A DNA stretch of 64,000 nucleotides from JAEUHQ01 sp964538915 (lineage in GTDB: Bacteria > Planctomycetota > UBA1135 > UBA2386), in NCBI GenBank assembly GCA_964538915.1, contig CAZIFB010000013.1, positions 33,712 to 97,711 on the forward strand, given 5' to 3'. Below, piece by piece: positions 17,975-25,246 of this stretch. The position numbers and the translations under genes were made by a program. The notes beneath the pieces were generated by a model that worked only from the letters and a program-made list of their open reading frames with translations, was not told where the DNA came from and searched no databases. The first letter of the stretch is position 1. The number at the start of each line of letters is the position of its first letter.

Positions 17975-17989
17975 CCGCCCTGCGGGCGG
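17975..17989. terminator. Perfect 6-bp stem-loop after the secreted-protein gene
   Basis: CCGCCC-TGC-GGGCGG directly after the stop at 17968. No T-run follows, so it may be a Rho-independent-like hairpin or an mRNA 3' end stabiliser. Confidence 0.35.
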
Positions 17990-18110
17990 CGTCGTCGGCG
18001 TCCCTGGCCGCAGCAACGCGGGGCTGCGTCTCGGGCGATGCCACGCGGCCCCGCTGGGTCGGCTCGGGACGGGATTGCATCCCGCCGCGCGCCGACGTCT
18101 CCTTGGGAAG

Positions 18111-18923
18111 GTGACACCCGACGCCGACAAGACCGGAGCCGGCGCAGTGCAGCGCCGCCTCGCGAACGGACGCGACGATGCGCTCGTGCGCGAAGAGCCG
18201 CTGCTGCTCGTGATCGCCGGGCAACAGCTGCTGACGATGCGCACGCCGGGCCGCGACGAAGACCTGGCGCTCGGCTTCGTGCTCGGGGAAGGGATCGTCG
18301 CTTCGCTCACCGAGATCCTCGGGACGGCGGCGACACCGGCTCGCGATCCCTCGCGCGACGTCGACGAACTGCGCGTCGACCTCGCCGCGGCACCCGCCGG
18401 TGCCGCGAAGGCGCGGCTCGCCCGCACCCACGAACTGCGCAGTTCGTGCGGCGTGTGCGGGGTCACCGACCCGGCGGGCATCCTCGAAGGCACACCGCCG
18501 CTGCTGCCCGGCGTGCCGAGGCTCGCGGGGAGCCGGATCCCCGAACTCGTCGCGGAGCTGCAGCGGCGCCAGGTGCTGTTCGCGGCGACCGGCGGCTGCC
18601 ACGGCGCGCTCGTCGCGAACGCGAGCGGCGCCGTCGTCGGGTTCGGCGAGGACGTCGGCCGACACAACGCCCTCGACAAGGCGATCGGGCAGGCCGCGCG
18701 TGCGGGCGCGGACCTGTCGCGCTGCATTGCCGTGCTGTCGGGGCGCGCCGGCTACGACCTCGTCGTGAAGTGCCTGCGCGTCCGACTGCCGATCGTGGTC
18801 AGCGTCTCGGCGCCGAGCTCGCTCGCGTTCGACCTGTGCGCCGCGGCCGGCGCGACGTTGGTCGGATTCGCGCGCGACGGACGCTTCGTGACCTACAGCG
18901 GCCCGGAACGGCTCGCGCCCTGA
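18111..18923 (+). CDS. fdhD: FdhD, sulfur carrier for formate dehydrogenase maturation
   Basis: A 270-residue cytoplasmic protein that passes sulfur from a cysteine desulfurase to the Mo-bis-MGD cofactor of formate dehydrogenases. The CxxC loop SSCGVCG gives Cys113 and Cys116 (counting from GTG 18111), followed by the conserved GEDVGRHNALDKAIG and GRAGYDLVVKCLR. A TTG 36 nt upstream is a less likely start; no ATG is available in frame. No formate dehydrogenase or molybdenum gene lies in the window, so its client is elsewhere. The gene ends only 4 nt from the stop of the convergent protease gene. Confidence 0.93.
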   Translation: MTPDADKTGAGAVQRRLANGRDDALVREEPLLLVIAGQQLLTMRTPGRDEDLALGFVLGEGIVASLTEILGTAATPARDPSRDVDELRVDLAAAPAGAAKARLARTHELRSSCGVCGVTDPAGILEGTPPLLPGVPRLAGSRIPELVAELQRRQVLFAATGGCHGALVANASGAVVGFGEDVGRHNALDKAIGQAARAGADLSRCIAVLSGRAGYDLVVKCLRVRLPIVVSVSAPSSLAFDLCAAAGATLVGFARDGRFVTYSGPERLAP

Positions 18924-18927
18924 CCGC

Positions 18928-20256
18928 TCACTTGCCCTCCGGCGGCGCCCACCCGTGCTCTTCGGGCCGGTAGCGGACCCGTTCCTTCGGAAACGCCGCG
19001 AGAAGCGCCTCGGCGCGTTCGATGGCCGTGTCTCGCCCGGCCGCGAGGTCCGCCGGGACGAACGGCACGATCTCGTGCGGGCTCACGCCGACGCCCTCGA
19101 TGCCCTTGCCGCCCTGGAAGCGCGCCTTGTTGGACGACGTCGACACGTAGAGGGCGAACAGACGCGACGGAAGCTCGATCGTCGTCTTCTGCGACGCCAT
19201 GCCGGCGGTCGCACTCTCGCCGATCAGGTAGGCGCGCCCGTCCTCGCCGAACATGCCGGCAGCGGTCTCCCCGGCGCTGCGCACGGTGCCGTCGACGATC
19301 ACGACCATCGGACCGCCGAACGGTCGTCGGCCCGCGCTCTCGTACCCGGAACCCACCTGCCACTTCGTGCCCTTCGGCAGGAAGCGCCCGAAGAGCGCCT
19401 CGTGGTCGAAGCCGCCGCCGGAGTTGCCGCGGAAGTCCAGCACGAGCCCAGACACGTCGCCGAGCCCTTCGAGCGCGGCATCCATCTGCGCAGGCAGGTC
19501 CTCCTTGCAACGACGGACGTGCACGTAGCCGTTGCCCTTCGCTGTCGTCGCGAAGAACACGTCCTTGTCGCCCTTCAGTGGAGCAGGCGGGAACGCCGGA
19601 CCGTTGGGCACCTGGCTGCCCTTCCGATACTCGACGACCCTCGTCTTCTTGGCGGAGCCCTGCCGCACCTCCAGTTCGAGGCGGGTGCCCGGCGCGTCCG
19701 CGAGGCCCTGATGGCACGTGTAGAAGAACCCGTGCTGGCTCGTCGAGAACGACACGAGGTCCGCGATCCGTGCCTGGCGCTGCAAGAGCCAGTCGAAGGC
19801 GGCCACACCCCCGACCTTCACCACCTCCGTCCCGGCGGCGATCCCGGCGGCTTCGGCGGCGCCCCAGGAGTTCTTGACGTAGACCGCGTCGCCGACGCGG
19901 CAGAGGAACAGCCCCGGGCTGCCGGAGCGATCGGGCAGATCCAACGCGATGTCCTTGCCGCGCTCGAGCGGGCGCACCTCGGCGTGCCCGTCCTGCAGAC
20001 GGGCGAGGAGTCGCCAGAGCAGCAGAAGGTGCGCCGCGGCGGTCCTGGTCTTCCTGCTCTCCGCGAGCAGCGGAGCGGTCGCCTTGCGCCACTCGATCTT
20101 CTTGGTCACGAGGAGCGCCTTGCACTGCGTCTCGATCGCGCCGATCGCGAACTCGACGTCCGCCTGCCAATCGACCTTCTGCGCCGGCACGGCGCGGACC
20201 AGGAGCAGGCCGCCGACCGTCGCCAGGAACGCACCGCCGACTCGCTGCGCCGTCAT
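18928..20256 (-). CDS. S41-family (tail-specific-like) peptidase
   Basis: A 442-residue exported protein with an N-terminal hydrophobic signal ending near AVPAQ. Residues about 125-180 look like a PDZ domain (AAGIAAGTEVVKVGGVAAFDWL). The S41 core follows: GLVLDFRGNSGGGFDHEALF, then VVIVDGTVRSAGETAAGMF with the nucleophile Ser in RSAGE. In C-terminal processing proteases the general-base Lys sits in a FGKG motif; here the matching place reads ESATAGMAS, so the Lys is missing, as in some tricorn- or IRBP-like members. ATG 20256 starts the signal peptide. Confidence 0.85.
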   Translation of the reverse strand: MTAQRVGGAFLATVGGLLLVRAVPAQKVDWQADVEFAIGAIETQCKALLVTKKIEWRKATAPLLAESRKTRTAAAHLLLLWRLLARLQDGHAEVRPLERGKDIALDLPDRSGSPGLFLCRVGDAVYVKNSWGAAEAAGIAAGTEVVKVGGVAAFDWLLQRQARIADLVSFSTSQHGFFYTCHQGLADAPGTRLELEVRQGSAKKTRVVEYRKGSQVPNGPAFPPAPLKGDKDVFFATTAKGNGYVHVRRCKEDLPAQMDAALEGLGDVSGLVLDFRGNSGGGFDHEALFGRFLPKGTKWQVGSGYESAGRRPFGGPMVVIVDGTVRSAGETAAGMFGEDGRAYLIGESATAGMASQKTTIELPSRLFALYVSTSSNKARFQGGKGIEGVGVSPHEIVPFVPADLAAGRDTAIERAEALLAAFPKERVRYRPEEHGWAPPEGK

Positions 20257-20600
20257 GCAGGCATGGTCGCCCGGCACGGGGCGTCGCGCCACCGCGGTAC
20301 GGACCGCAATCCCGCCCGGGCCCGGCGGAGCAATGTCGGCGATTGCTTGGATCCGGACTGTTCCGCACGGTAGCCTCCTCGCCTTCGTCAGATGCAGGCA
20401 GTCGCTGCGCCGACGACTACGTCACTCCGACTGGGCGGGCCCGCGCCGTTTGGTTGTCAGAGCAGTCCGCCGCATCCTTCGGAACGTTGCCTCGTCGAGG
20501 CACGAGGGAGCGGTGGAGTCGACGCGATACTCTGCCCTTCCCGGGTCGGGTGCGCGCAGGTCTGGCGCCGAGCGACACCGGGTCCATTGGTTACGATCGA
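20257..20600 (+). other. 344-nt intergenic region with probable long 5' leader
   Basis: No gene is supported here. A TTGGAT-18-TAGCCT promoter (20347-20376) would give the downstream RNA-binding-protein gene a leader of about 218 nt. Both a short ORF at 20392 and an in-frame extension upstream of 20601 lack any recognisable protein. Confidence 0.4.
20347..20376 (+). promoter_or_regulatory. Possible promoter of the RRM-protein gene
   Basis: TTGGAT (20347-20352), 18-nt spacer, TAGCCT (20371-20376). A second hexamer TACGAT lies 3 nt before the ATG at 20601 but is too close for normal initiation at the start codon. Confidence 0.4.
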
Positions 20601-20903
20601 ATGGGCAAGCGCCTCTACGTGGGCAATCTCTCCTTCCAGACGACGGAAGGCACTCTCCAGACCCTCTTCGCGCAGGACGGCCGCCAGGTCGCCAGCGTGA
20701 GCATCATGATGGACCGCGACACCGGCCGTTCGCGCGGCTTCGCGTTCGTCGAGATGAACACCGACCAGGACGCGCAGGCTGCGATCAAGGCAGTCGACGG
20801 CAAGCAGGTCGACGGGCGCGCGCTGCGCGTCAACGAAGCCGAGGAACGCAAGCCGCGCACGGGCGGCGGCGGTGGTGGCGGCGGACGCCGCGAGCGTTGG
20901 TAA
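20601..20903 (+). CDS. RRM-domain RNA-binding protein with Gly-rich tail
   Basis: A 100-residue protein: one RNA recognition motif (residues 3-80) with RNP2 LYVGNLSF and RNP1 RGFAFVEM, followed by an eight-Gly tail ending GRRERW. This is the layout of the small cold-inducible Rbp proteins of cyanobacteria and other bacteria, which bind single-stranded RNA. The Gly/Arg tail probably adds non-specific RNA affinity. The long leader upstream would suit cold or autoregulatory control. The gene ends 44 nt before lpxA. Confidence 0.95.
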   Translation: MGKRLYVGNLSFQTTEGTLQTLFAQDGRQVASVSIMMDRDTGRSRGFAFVEMNTDQDAQAAIKAVDGKQVDGRALRVNEAEERKPRTGGGGGGGGRRERW

Positions 20904-20947
20904 CTCCGCGCGCGACGCTCCCGAGCCCGAAGTGGCCTTCTGCCTCG

Positions 20948-21751
20948 GTGCACCCGAGCGCCGTCGTGCAGGCCACGGCATCGATCGGACCGGACGTCCG
21001 CATCGGCGCCTTCGCCGTCGTCGGTGACGGAGTCGTCATCGGCGCCGGCACTGAGATCGGTGCGCACGCCGTCGTGCGCGATCGCTGCGTCCTCGGGGAA
21101 AGGGTGCTCGTCGACAGCTTCGCCGTCGTCGGCGGCCGCCCCCAGACCCGCGGCCAGATCGCACCCGGCGGCATCGTTCGGATCGGAGACGATTCGGTCC
21201 TTCGCGAAGGCGTGACCATCAGTCTGCCGACGAAGGCGGACACCGAGACCGTCGTGGGCAAGGGCTGTCTCCTGATGGCCAACTCGCACGTCGGTCACGA
21301 CACGCTCGTCGGCGACTCGGTGACGCTCGCGAACAACGTGATGCTCGCCGGCCACGTGCACATCGGCGACTCCGTGTTCCTCGGCGGCGGCGCCGGCGTG
21401 CACCAGTTCGTCCGCATCGGCCGCGGCGCCATCGTCGGTGGCAACGCATCGATCTCGTACGACGTGGCTCCGTTCGTGATCGCCGCGGAACGCAACCGCG
21501 TCTGCGGCCTCAACATCGTCGGCCTCCGCCGGGCAGGGATCACCGGATCGGTGCTCGCGGACCTGAAGCGCTGCTACCACGCGGTCTTCCGCGGCGGCGG
21601 CTGCGTGCGCGAGCACGCCGCGGCGGCGCTGCGCGACGGCGCGATCGGCACCGAGGCCCCGGGCCGCGCGTTCCTCGAGTTCTTCGCCGAGGGCCGGCGC
21701 GGCTTCGCGCTCACGCGCTCGCGGCGCGAGACTCCGGCGCCGCCCTGCTGA
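20948..21751 (+). CDS. lpxA: Acyl-ACP:UDP-N-acetylglucosamine O-acyltransferase
   Basis: Catalyses the first step of lipid A synthesis in the cytoplasm. It is 267 residues long (E. coli 262) from GTG 20948, giving the typical start HPSAVV. Left-handed beta-helix hexapeptide repeats run from about 10 to 190; SHVGHDTLVGD contains His117, matching E. coli catalytic His125; VHQFVRIGRGAIVGG and FVIAAERNRVCGLNIVGLRR define LpxA rather than LpxD. The C-terminal helical bundle ends EFFAEGRRGFALTR. It is not next to lpxD, fabZ or lpxB. The long frame upstream of 20948 is not coding. Confidence 0.93.
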   Translation: MHPSAVVQATASIGPDVRIGAFAVVGDGVVIGAGTEIGAHAVVRDRCVLGERVLVDSFAVVGGRPQTRGQIAPGGIVRIGDDSVLREGVTISLPTKADTETVVGKGCLLMANSHVGHDTLVGDSVTLANNVMLAGHVHIGDSVFLGGGAGVHQFVRIGRGAIVGGNASISYDVAPFVIAAERNRVCGLNIVGLRRAGITGSVLADLKRCYHAVFRGGGCVREHAAAALRDGAIGTEAPGRAFLEFFAEGRRGFALTRSRRETPAPPC

Positions 21752-21775
21752 CCTGCCGGCGGCCGAGGCCGCAGG
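21752..21775. terminator. Stem-loop between convergent lpxA and lipoprotein genes
   Basis: CCTGC-(CGGC)-GGCC-GA-GGCC-GCAGG: a 9-bp stem with a 4-nt bulge, placed directly after the lpxA stop and before the stop of the convergent lipoprotein gene. No T-run. Confidence 0.35.
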
Positions 21776-21800
21776 GCAAAGGGCTCGGCGGTCGCCCGGC

Positions 21801-22217
21801 TCACTTGCCGCCGACGAGGCCCTGCAGCTGCTCGAGCACCGGCCCGATCGCCTTCGCGACGTCCGCATTGGCGAGCAGCTTCTTCACCTGGTCGGTGATG
21901 CCCTTCACGACGTCACCGCCGGCGCCTTCGGTAGCCTTGGCGATCCCGCCGAGCGAGCCGATCTGGCCCTTCAGCGTTTCGACGATCGTGGTGAGACCGG
22001 TCTTGGCCTTCTCGGCGGTGGCGCCATCCGTGATCCCGGACAACGTCTTCGACAGGTCGCTCCACGTCGACGCGAGGGCCGCGGCGGCGGGCATGTTCTT
22101 CGCGGCCTCGGCCGCCTTGTTGGCAATGTTGGCTGCATCACCGGCAGCGGCCTTGGCGCCTTCGCCGCAAGCGGTCACGAGCAGGAACGACGACACGACG
22201 AACGGGAGGATCTTCAT
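21801..22217 (-). CDS. Small helical lipoprotein
   Basis: A 138-residue protein. The signal peptide ends in a lipobox, LLVTAC with Cys17, so it should be lipid-anchored in the periplasm or outer membrane. The rest is an Ala/Gly/Lys-rich predicted helical bundle (ANIANKAAEAAKNMPAAAAL, AKTGLTTIVETLKGQIG). There is no recognised domain. It is monocistronic; a TAGACT box sits 6 nt before the ATG. It may be a structural periplasmic protein, but nothing in the sequence decides this. Confidence 0.8.
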   Translation of the reverse strand: MKILPFVVSSFLLVTACGEGAKAAAGDAANIANKAAEAAKNMPAAAALASTWSDLSKTLSGITDGATAEKAKTGLTTIVETLKGQIGSLGGIAKATEGAGGDVVKGITDQVKKLLANADVAKAIGPVLEQLQGLVGGK

Positions 22218-22223
22218 CGCGGC

Positions 22224-22229
22224 AGTCTA
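22224..22229 (-). promoter_or_regulatory. -10-like TAGACT 6 nt before the lipoprotein start
   Basis: Minus-strand TAGACT then GCCGCG then ATG at 22217. No clear -35 is present at 16-19 nt. Confidence 0.45.
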
Positions 22230-22246
22230 ACGCCGCGATCTGCCCG

Positions 22247-22843
22247 TCAGTCGAACAGGTACACGAGGTGCCAGCCACCGAGGACGGCGAACAGTGCCGC
22301 GAGCGCCGTCGCGGGCCCGAGCAGACCGCGCAGCGACGCCGTCGATCGCCGCCGGAGGACCAGCCCGAACACGATGGTCCAGATCGCGAGGTTGCACAGC
22401 AGCGCGTCGACCCCCATCGCGAACGGTATGAACTCGTGCGCGAGGCCGTCGCCGTTGCCCTCGATTCCGGGCCACGGGAAGCCGGCCTGCTCCCGCACGG
22501 GGTGCTGCCCCGGAGCCGGATGCGCGTACACGGCGCCGGTCGGCGCGACCGCGATGCGCACCGCGAACACGCCGAGCATGGCCGCGGCATGTGCGCACGC
22601 CAGCACGACAGTGGGCCGCAGGGCCGGCGCTGCCGAACGCGCCTCCCGCACGTGCCGGAGCCGCGCGAGCACGAGCCACACGGGTGCCGTCACCAGGGGC
22701 ACGATCACCGTGTACCGCGTCGCTGCGGCGGCGCCGAAGCTGGAGAGCACCGCCAGCAGGACCGCGAGCGCAGCCGCGCACCGGGCACCGAACGACTCCG
22801 TCGAGTCCGCCTCGCTGGCCCGAACCGTTCCGAACGTCGTCAT
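22247..22843 (-). CDS. Small integral membrane protein
   Basis: A 198-residue protein with four hydrophobic segments (about 17-37, 40-58, 78-98 and 145-195 containing two). The ATG overlaps the stop of the formylglycine-generating-enzyme gene (ATGA), so the two are co-translated; longer upstream starts are excluded by that overlap. The loop YAHPAPGQHPVREQAGFPWP between segments three and four is the only notable feature. No family recognised. By position it could assist the sulfatase-modifying system, which is speculation. Confidence 0.7.
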   Translation of the reverse strand: MTTFGTVRASEADSTESFGARCAAALAVLLAVLSSFGAAAATRYTVIVPLVTAPVWLVLARLRHVREARSAAPALRPTVVLACAHAAAMLGVFAVRIAVAPTGAVYAHPAPGQHPVREQAGFPWPGIEGNGDGLAHEFIPFAMGVDALLCNLAIWTIVFGLVLRRRSTASLRGLLGPATALAALFAVLGGWHLVYLFD

Positions 22844-23823
22844 CGCGTCTCCTTCGCGGGCGGCGCGGCCGACCGCACACACCGGAATCCCGAGTGGCAC
22901 AGCGAGGTGTCCTCCGAGCACTTCATCCGCGTGCCGGGCATGTAGCCCTTGCAGTAGACGTCGCTGCAGAGGAACGAGCCGCCGCGCTGCACACGCTTGG
23001 CGACACCGGGCTCAGCGGGATCGAAGCTGTCCTTCGGACCGGTCGGGTCGACCATCACCGTCTTGCCGTCGCCGTACCCGTCGGGGCGATAGAAGTCCGA
23101 GCACCACTCCCACACGTTGCCGGACATGCCGTGGAGCCCGAAGCCGTTCGCAGGGAACGCGCGCACCGGCGCCGTCGTCGCGAAGCCGTCTTCGAGCGCG
23201 TTGGACTTCGGGAACGTGCCCTGCCAGATGTTCGCGAGCCACTTGCCGTCCGGCTTCTGCTCGTCACCCCAGACGAACCTCTTCTGATCGAGACCGCCGC
23301 GCGCCGCGAACTCCCACTCGGCTTCGGTCGGCAGGCGCTTGCCAGCCCACGTCGCGTACGCGACGGCATCGCGCCAGCTCACGTGCACGACAGGATGGTC
23401 GTCCTTGCCCTCGATCGACGACCCGGGCCCCGCGGGGTGCCGCCAGTCCGCTCCCGGCACGTACGACCACCACCGCCAGAACTGGCGCAGATCGACTGCT
23501 TCGGGCGGCGGCGTGAAGACGAGCGAGCCCGGTACGAGCGCGGCCTCGTCCGCTCCCGGCACGTCGGCGAGCGTCGGCTTCTTCTCCGCGTCCGTCACGT
23601 GACCGGTCGCCGCGACGAAGCGCGCGAACTCGGCGTTCGTCACTTCGGTCGCGTCCATCCAGAAGCCGCTCACCCGGACGCGGTGCAGCGGCGCATCGCG
23701 GTCGCCGTTCTGGCTGCCGAGCACGGCCTCGCCACCGGCGATCCACACCATGCCGTCGTTCGCCGCGGGCTCCTGCGAACACTGCAGCGCGACGGCCAAC
23801 GACAAGACGGCGAGGCGGAGCAT
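22840..23823 (-). CDS. Formylglycine-generating enzyme (SUMF1/FGE family)
   Basis: A 327-residue exported protein. The FGE-sulfatase fold is complete: MVWIAGGEAVLGSQNGD, GFWMDATEVTNAEFARFV, HPVVHVSWRDAVAYATWAG, RLPTEAEWEFAARGG, GNVWEWCSDFY, and RVQRGGSFLC with SGFRCVRSA at the end. Both catalytic cysteines are present, Cys286 and Cys291 (LCSDVYC), matching human Cys336/Cys341. It is therefore probably a true Cu-dependent enzyme that converts a sulfatase Cys to formylglycine, not one of the Cys-less relatives. The signal (VLSLAVALQC) may be a weak lipobox. No sulfatase is in the window. ATG 23823 is preferred over an upstream TTG. Confidence 0.9.
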   Translation of the reverse strand: MLRLAVLSLAVALQCSQEPAANDGMVWIAGGEAVLGSQNGDRDAPLHRVRVSGFWMDATEVTNAEFARFVAATGHVTDAEKKPTLADVPGADEAALVPGSLVFTPPPEAVDLRQFWRWWSYVPGADWRHPAGPGSSIEGKDDHPVVHVSWRDAVAYATWAGKRLPTEAEWEFAARGGLDQKRFVWGDEQKPDGKWLANIWQGTFPKSNALEDGFATTAPVRAFPANGFGLHGMSGNVWEWCSDFYRPDGYGDGKTVMVDPTGPKDSFDPAEPGVAKRVQRGGSFLCSDVYCKGYMPGTRMKCSEDTSLCHSGFRCVRSAAPPAKETR

Positions 23824-23863
23824 GCCGCCGATGTTCGACGCCAGCGGAGCGCGGCGCAACCGG

Positions 23864-24439
23864 TCACTTGCGCGACACGACCGCGGCCCGCGAAGCCTCG
23901 AGCACCGCGGCGAGGTGGATGGACAGTACGCTTTCCAGCACGTGCAGCGCCTTTGCGTGCGGCAGGAGGTCGGCGGCGGGCTCGTCGAAGATGCACGCCG
24001 TGACGGCGCCGCGAACGAACTCGATCAGGGTGCGCGCCGGGCGCACCGCCTTGCCGAAGTCGGGGCCCGTGCCGGTCAGCGTCGGCAGCCACTGCGTGGC
24101 GACCGCATGGCGCGTCGGCGCGTCGGTTCGACCGGCCAGTACGGCCAGCAGCCACGAGCGTGCGGCCCGGCGGCGGCGGTTCAGCACCGACACCGAGATC
24201 GGCTGCGGGTTGCCGACTTCGAGCGCACGCTTGTTCTGCAGCGCGATCGTGAAGTCGACGAGCGACCGCACGAGCGCCGGCACCGAGTGCCCTGCCGCGG
24301 CTTCGAGGTAGTGGCAGTTCGCCGCGACCGACGGATCGTCGCGCAACGGCAGGCGGGCGGGTTCGAGGAACAGGAAGGGCCGCGGTTCCCGCACCGCCGC
24401 TGGCGCATCGTACGCATCCGAGACAGCCGACTTCGTCAT
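23864..24439 (-). CDS. Hypothetical protein
   Basis: A 191-residue cytoplasmic protein with no family that I recognise. It begins MTKSAVSDAYDAPAAV and has a Pro/Phe-rich segment (PRPFLFLEPARLPLRD), then mainly helical sequence with an Arg-rich patch LNRRRRAARSW and a hydrophobic C-terminal half (KALHVLESVLSIHLAAVLEA). There is no signal peptide. A GATAGC box lies 6 nt before the ATG. It is monocistronic between the FGE and pabC genes. Codon use is like its neighbours, so it appears to be a real gene. Confidence 0.65.
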   Translation of the reverse strand: MTKSAVSDAYDAPAAVREPRPFLFLEPARLPLRDDPSVAANCHYLEAAAGHSVPALVRSLVDFTIALQNKRALEVGNPQPISVSVLNRRRRAARSWLLAVLAGRTDAPTRHAVATQWLPTLTGTGPDFGKAVRPARTLIEFVRGAVTACIFDEPAADLLPHAKALHVLESVLSIHLAAVLEASRAAVVSRK

Positions 24440-24445
24440 GCCGTC

Positions 24446-24451
24446 GCTATC
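24446..24451 (-). promoter_or_regulatory. -10-like GATAGC 6 nt before the start at 24439
   Basis: Minus-strand GATAGC then GACGGC then ATG. No -35 seen. Confidence 0.35.
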
Positions 24452-24472
24452 GACGGTTCCCCGCCCGGGCCT

Positions 24473-25246
24473 TCACTCCGGAGCCACGGCGCGCCACAGC
24501 GGCAGCAACTCCGTGTCGACGAATCGGTCGGCCGGCGGTGTCGTACCGCGCAACACCGCGGCTCGGGGGCCGTACACAGCGTTCGTGCAGGCAAGGGCTT
24601 CCGCGCGGTGCAGGTCGCCGAGCCCGCACGGCCGTTCGTCGATCGCACCACCGGCCGAACGCGCCGCCGCGACGAGCCGCGCGCGCGCGATGCCCGGCAG
24701 TACGCGGCCATCGAGCGGCGGAGTCGTCCAGCGTCCGGACAACCGCAGCCACAGATTGCCGACCGCCGTTTCGAGCACGGCGCCATCGCGGTCCACCACG
24801 ATGCCGTCGTCGGCGCCGCCGTCCTGCGCCTGCGCGCGGACCGCGTCGTAGAACGGGCGCGGCTCGACCTTGAGATCGCGCGGCGCCGTGTCGGTGCGCG
24901 CCACCACCGTGGGCAGCAGCGTCACCACCGAGATCGACGGTCCACGATCGCGCGACGTGAGCACTTCGTGCACACGCCCGCCGCTCGGCACGAGCGACAG
25001 CCGCAGGATGCCGTCGCCGTGGCCATTGGTGCGCAGCAGTTCTTCCGCCGCCGCGACGAGCCGCGCCGATGGCGCGAACGACAGGTGCAGGCGCGCAGCT
25101 GCCGCGGCGATGCGTTCCACGTGGTGGCGCCACAGCGGCACGTGACCGGCGACCGCTCCCATCGTCTCGAACGGCGCGAAGGCACGCGCGTCGCGCACCG
25201 GTGCGCGGTCCGCCGGCAGCAGGGCCCCGTCGACGACGATCGTCAT
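24473..25246 (-). CDS. pabC: Aminodeoxychorismate lyase-like class IV aminotransferase
   Basis: A 257-residue PLP enzyme, fold type IV. VRDARAFAPFETMG at the N-terminus, a probable PLP Lys126 in RDLKVEPR, then GIVVDRDGAVLETAVGNLW and TPPLDGRVLPGIARARL match PabC/IlvE signatures. It is coupled to pabB (ATGA overlap), so its job is most likely to release pyruvate from aminodeoxychorismate to give p-aminobenzoate for folate. The region around the Lys differs from the usual KxLNR pattern, so a related aminotransferase activity cannot be excluded. Confidence 0.82.
   Translation of the reverse strand: MTIVVDGALLPADRAPVRDARAFAPFETMGAVAGHVPLWRHHVERIAAAAARLHLSFAPSARLVAAAEELLRTNGHGDGILRLSLVPSGGRVHEVLTSRDRGPSISVVTLLPTVVARTDTAPRDLKVEPRPFYDAVRAQAQDGGADDGIVVDRDGAVLETAVGNLWLRLSGRWTTPPLDGRVLPGIARARLVAAARSAGGAIDERPCGLGDLHRAEALACTNAVYGPRAAVLRGTTPPADRFVDTELLPLWRAVAPE

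Noticed and set aside
20392..20700. Short ORF in front of and over the RRM gene
   Set aside because: Out of frame with the RRM, no homology-like features; better explained as leader.
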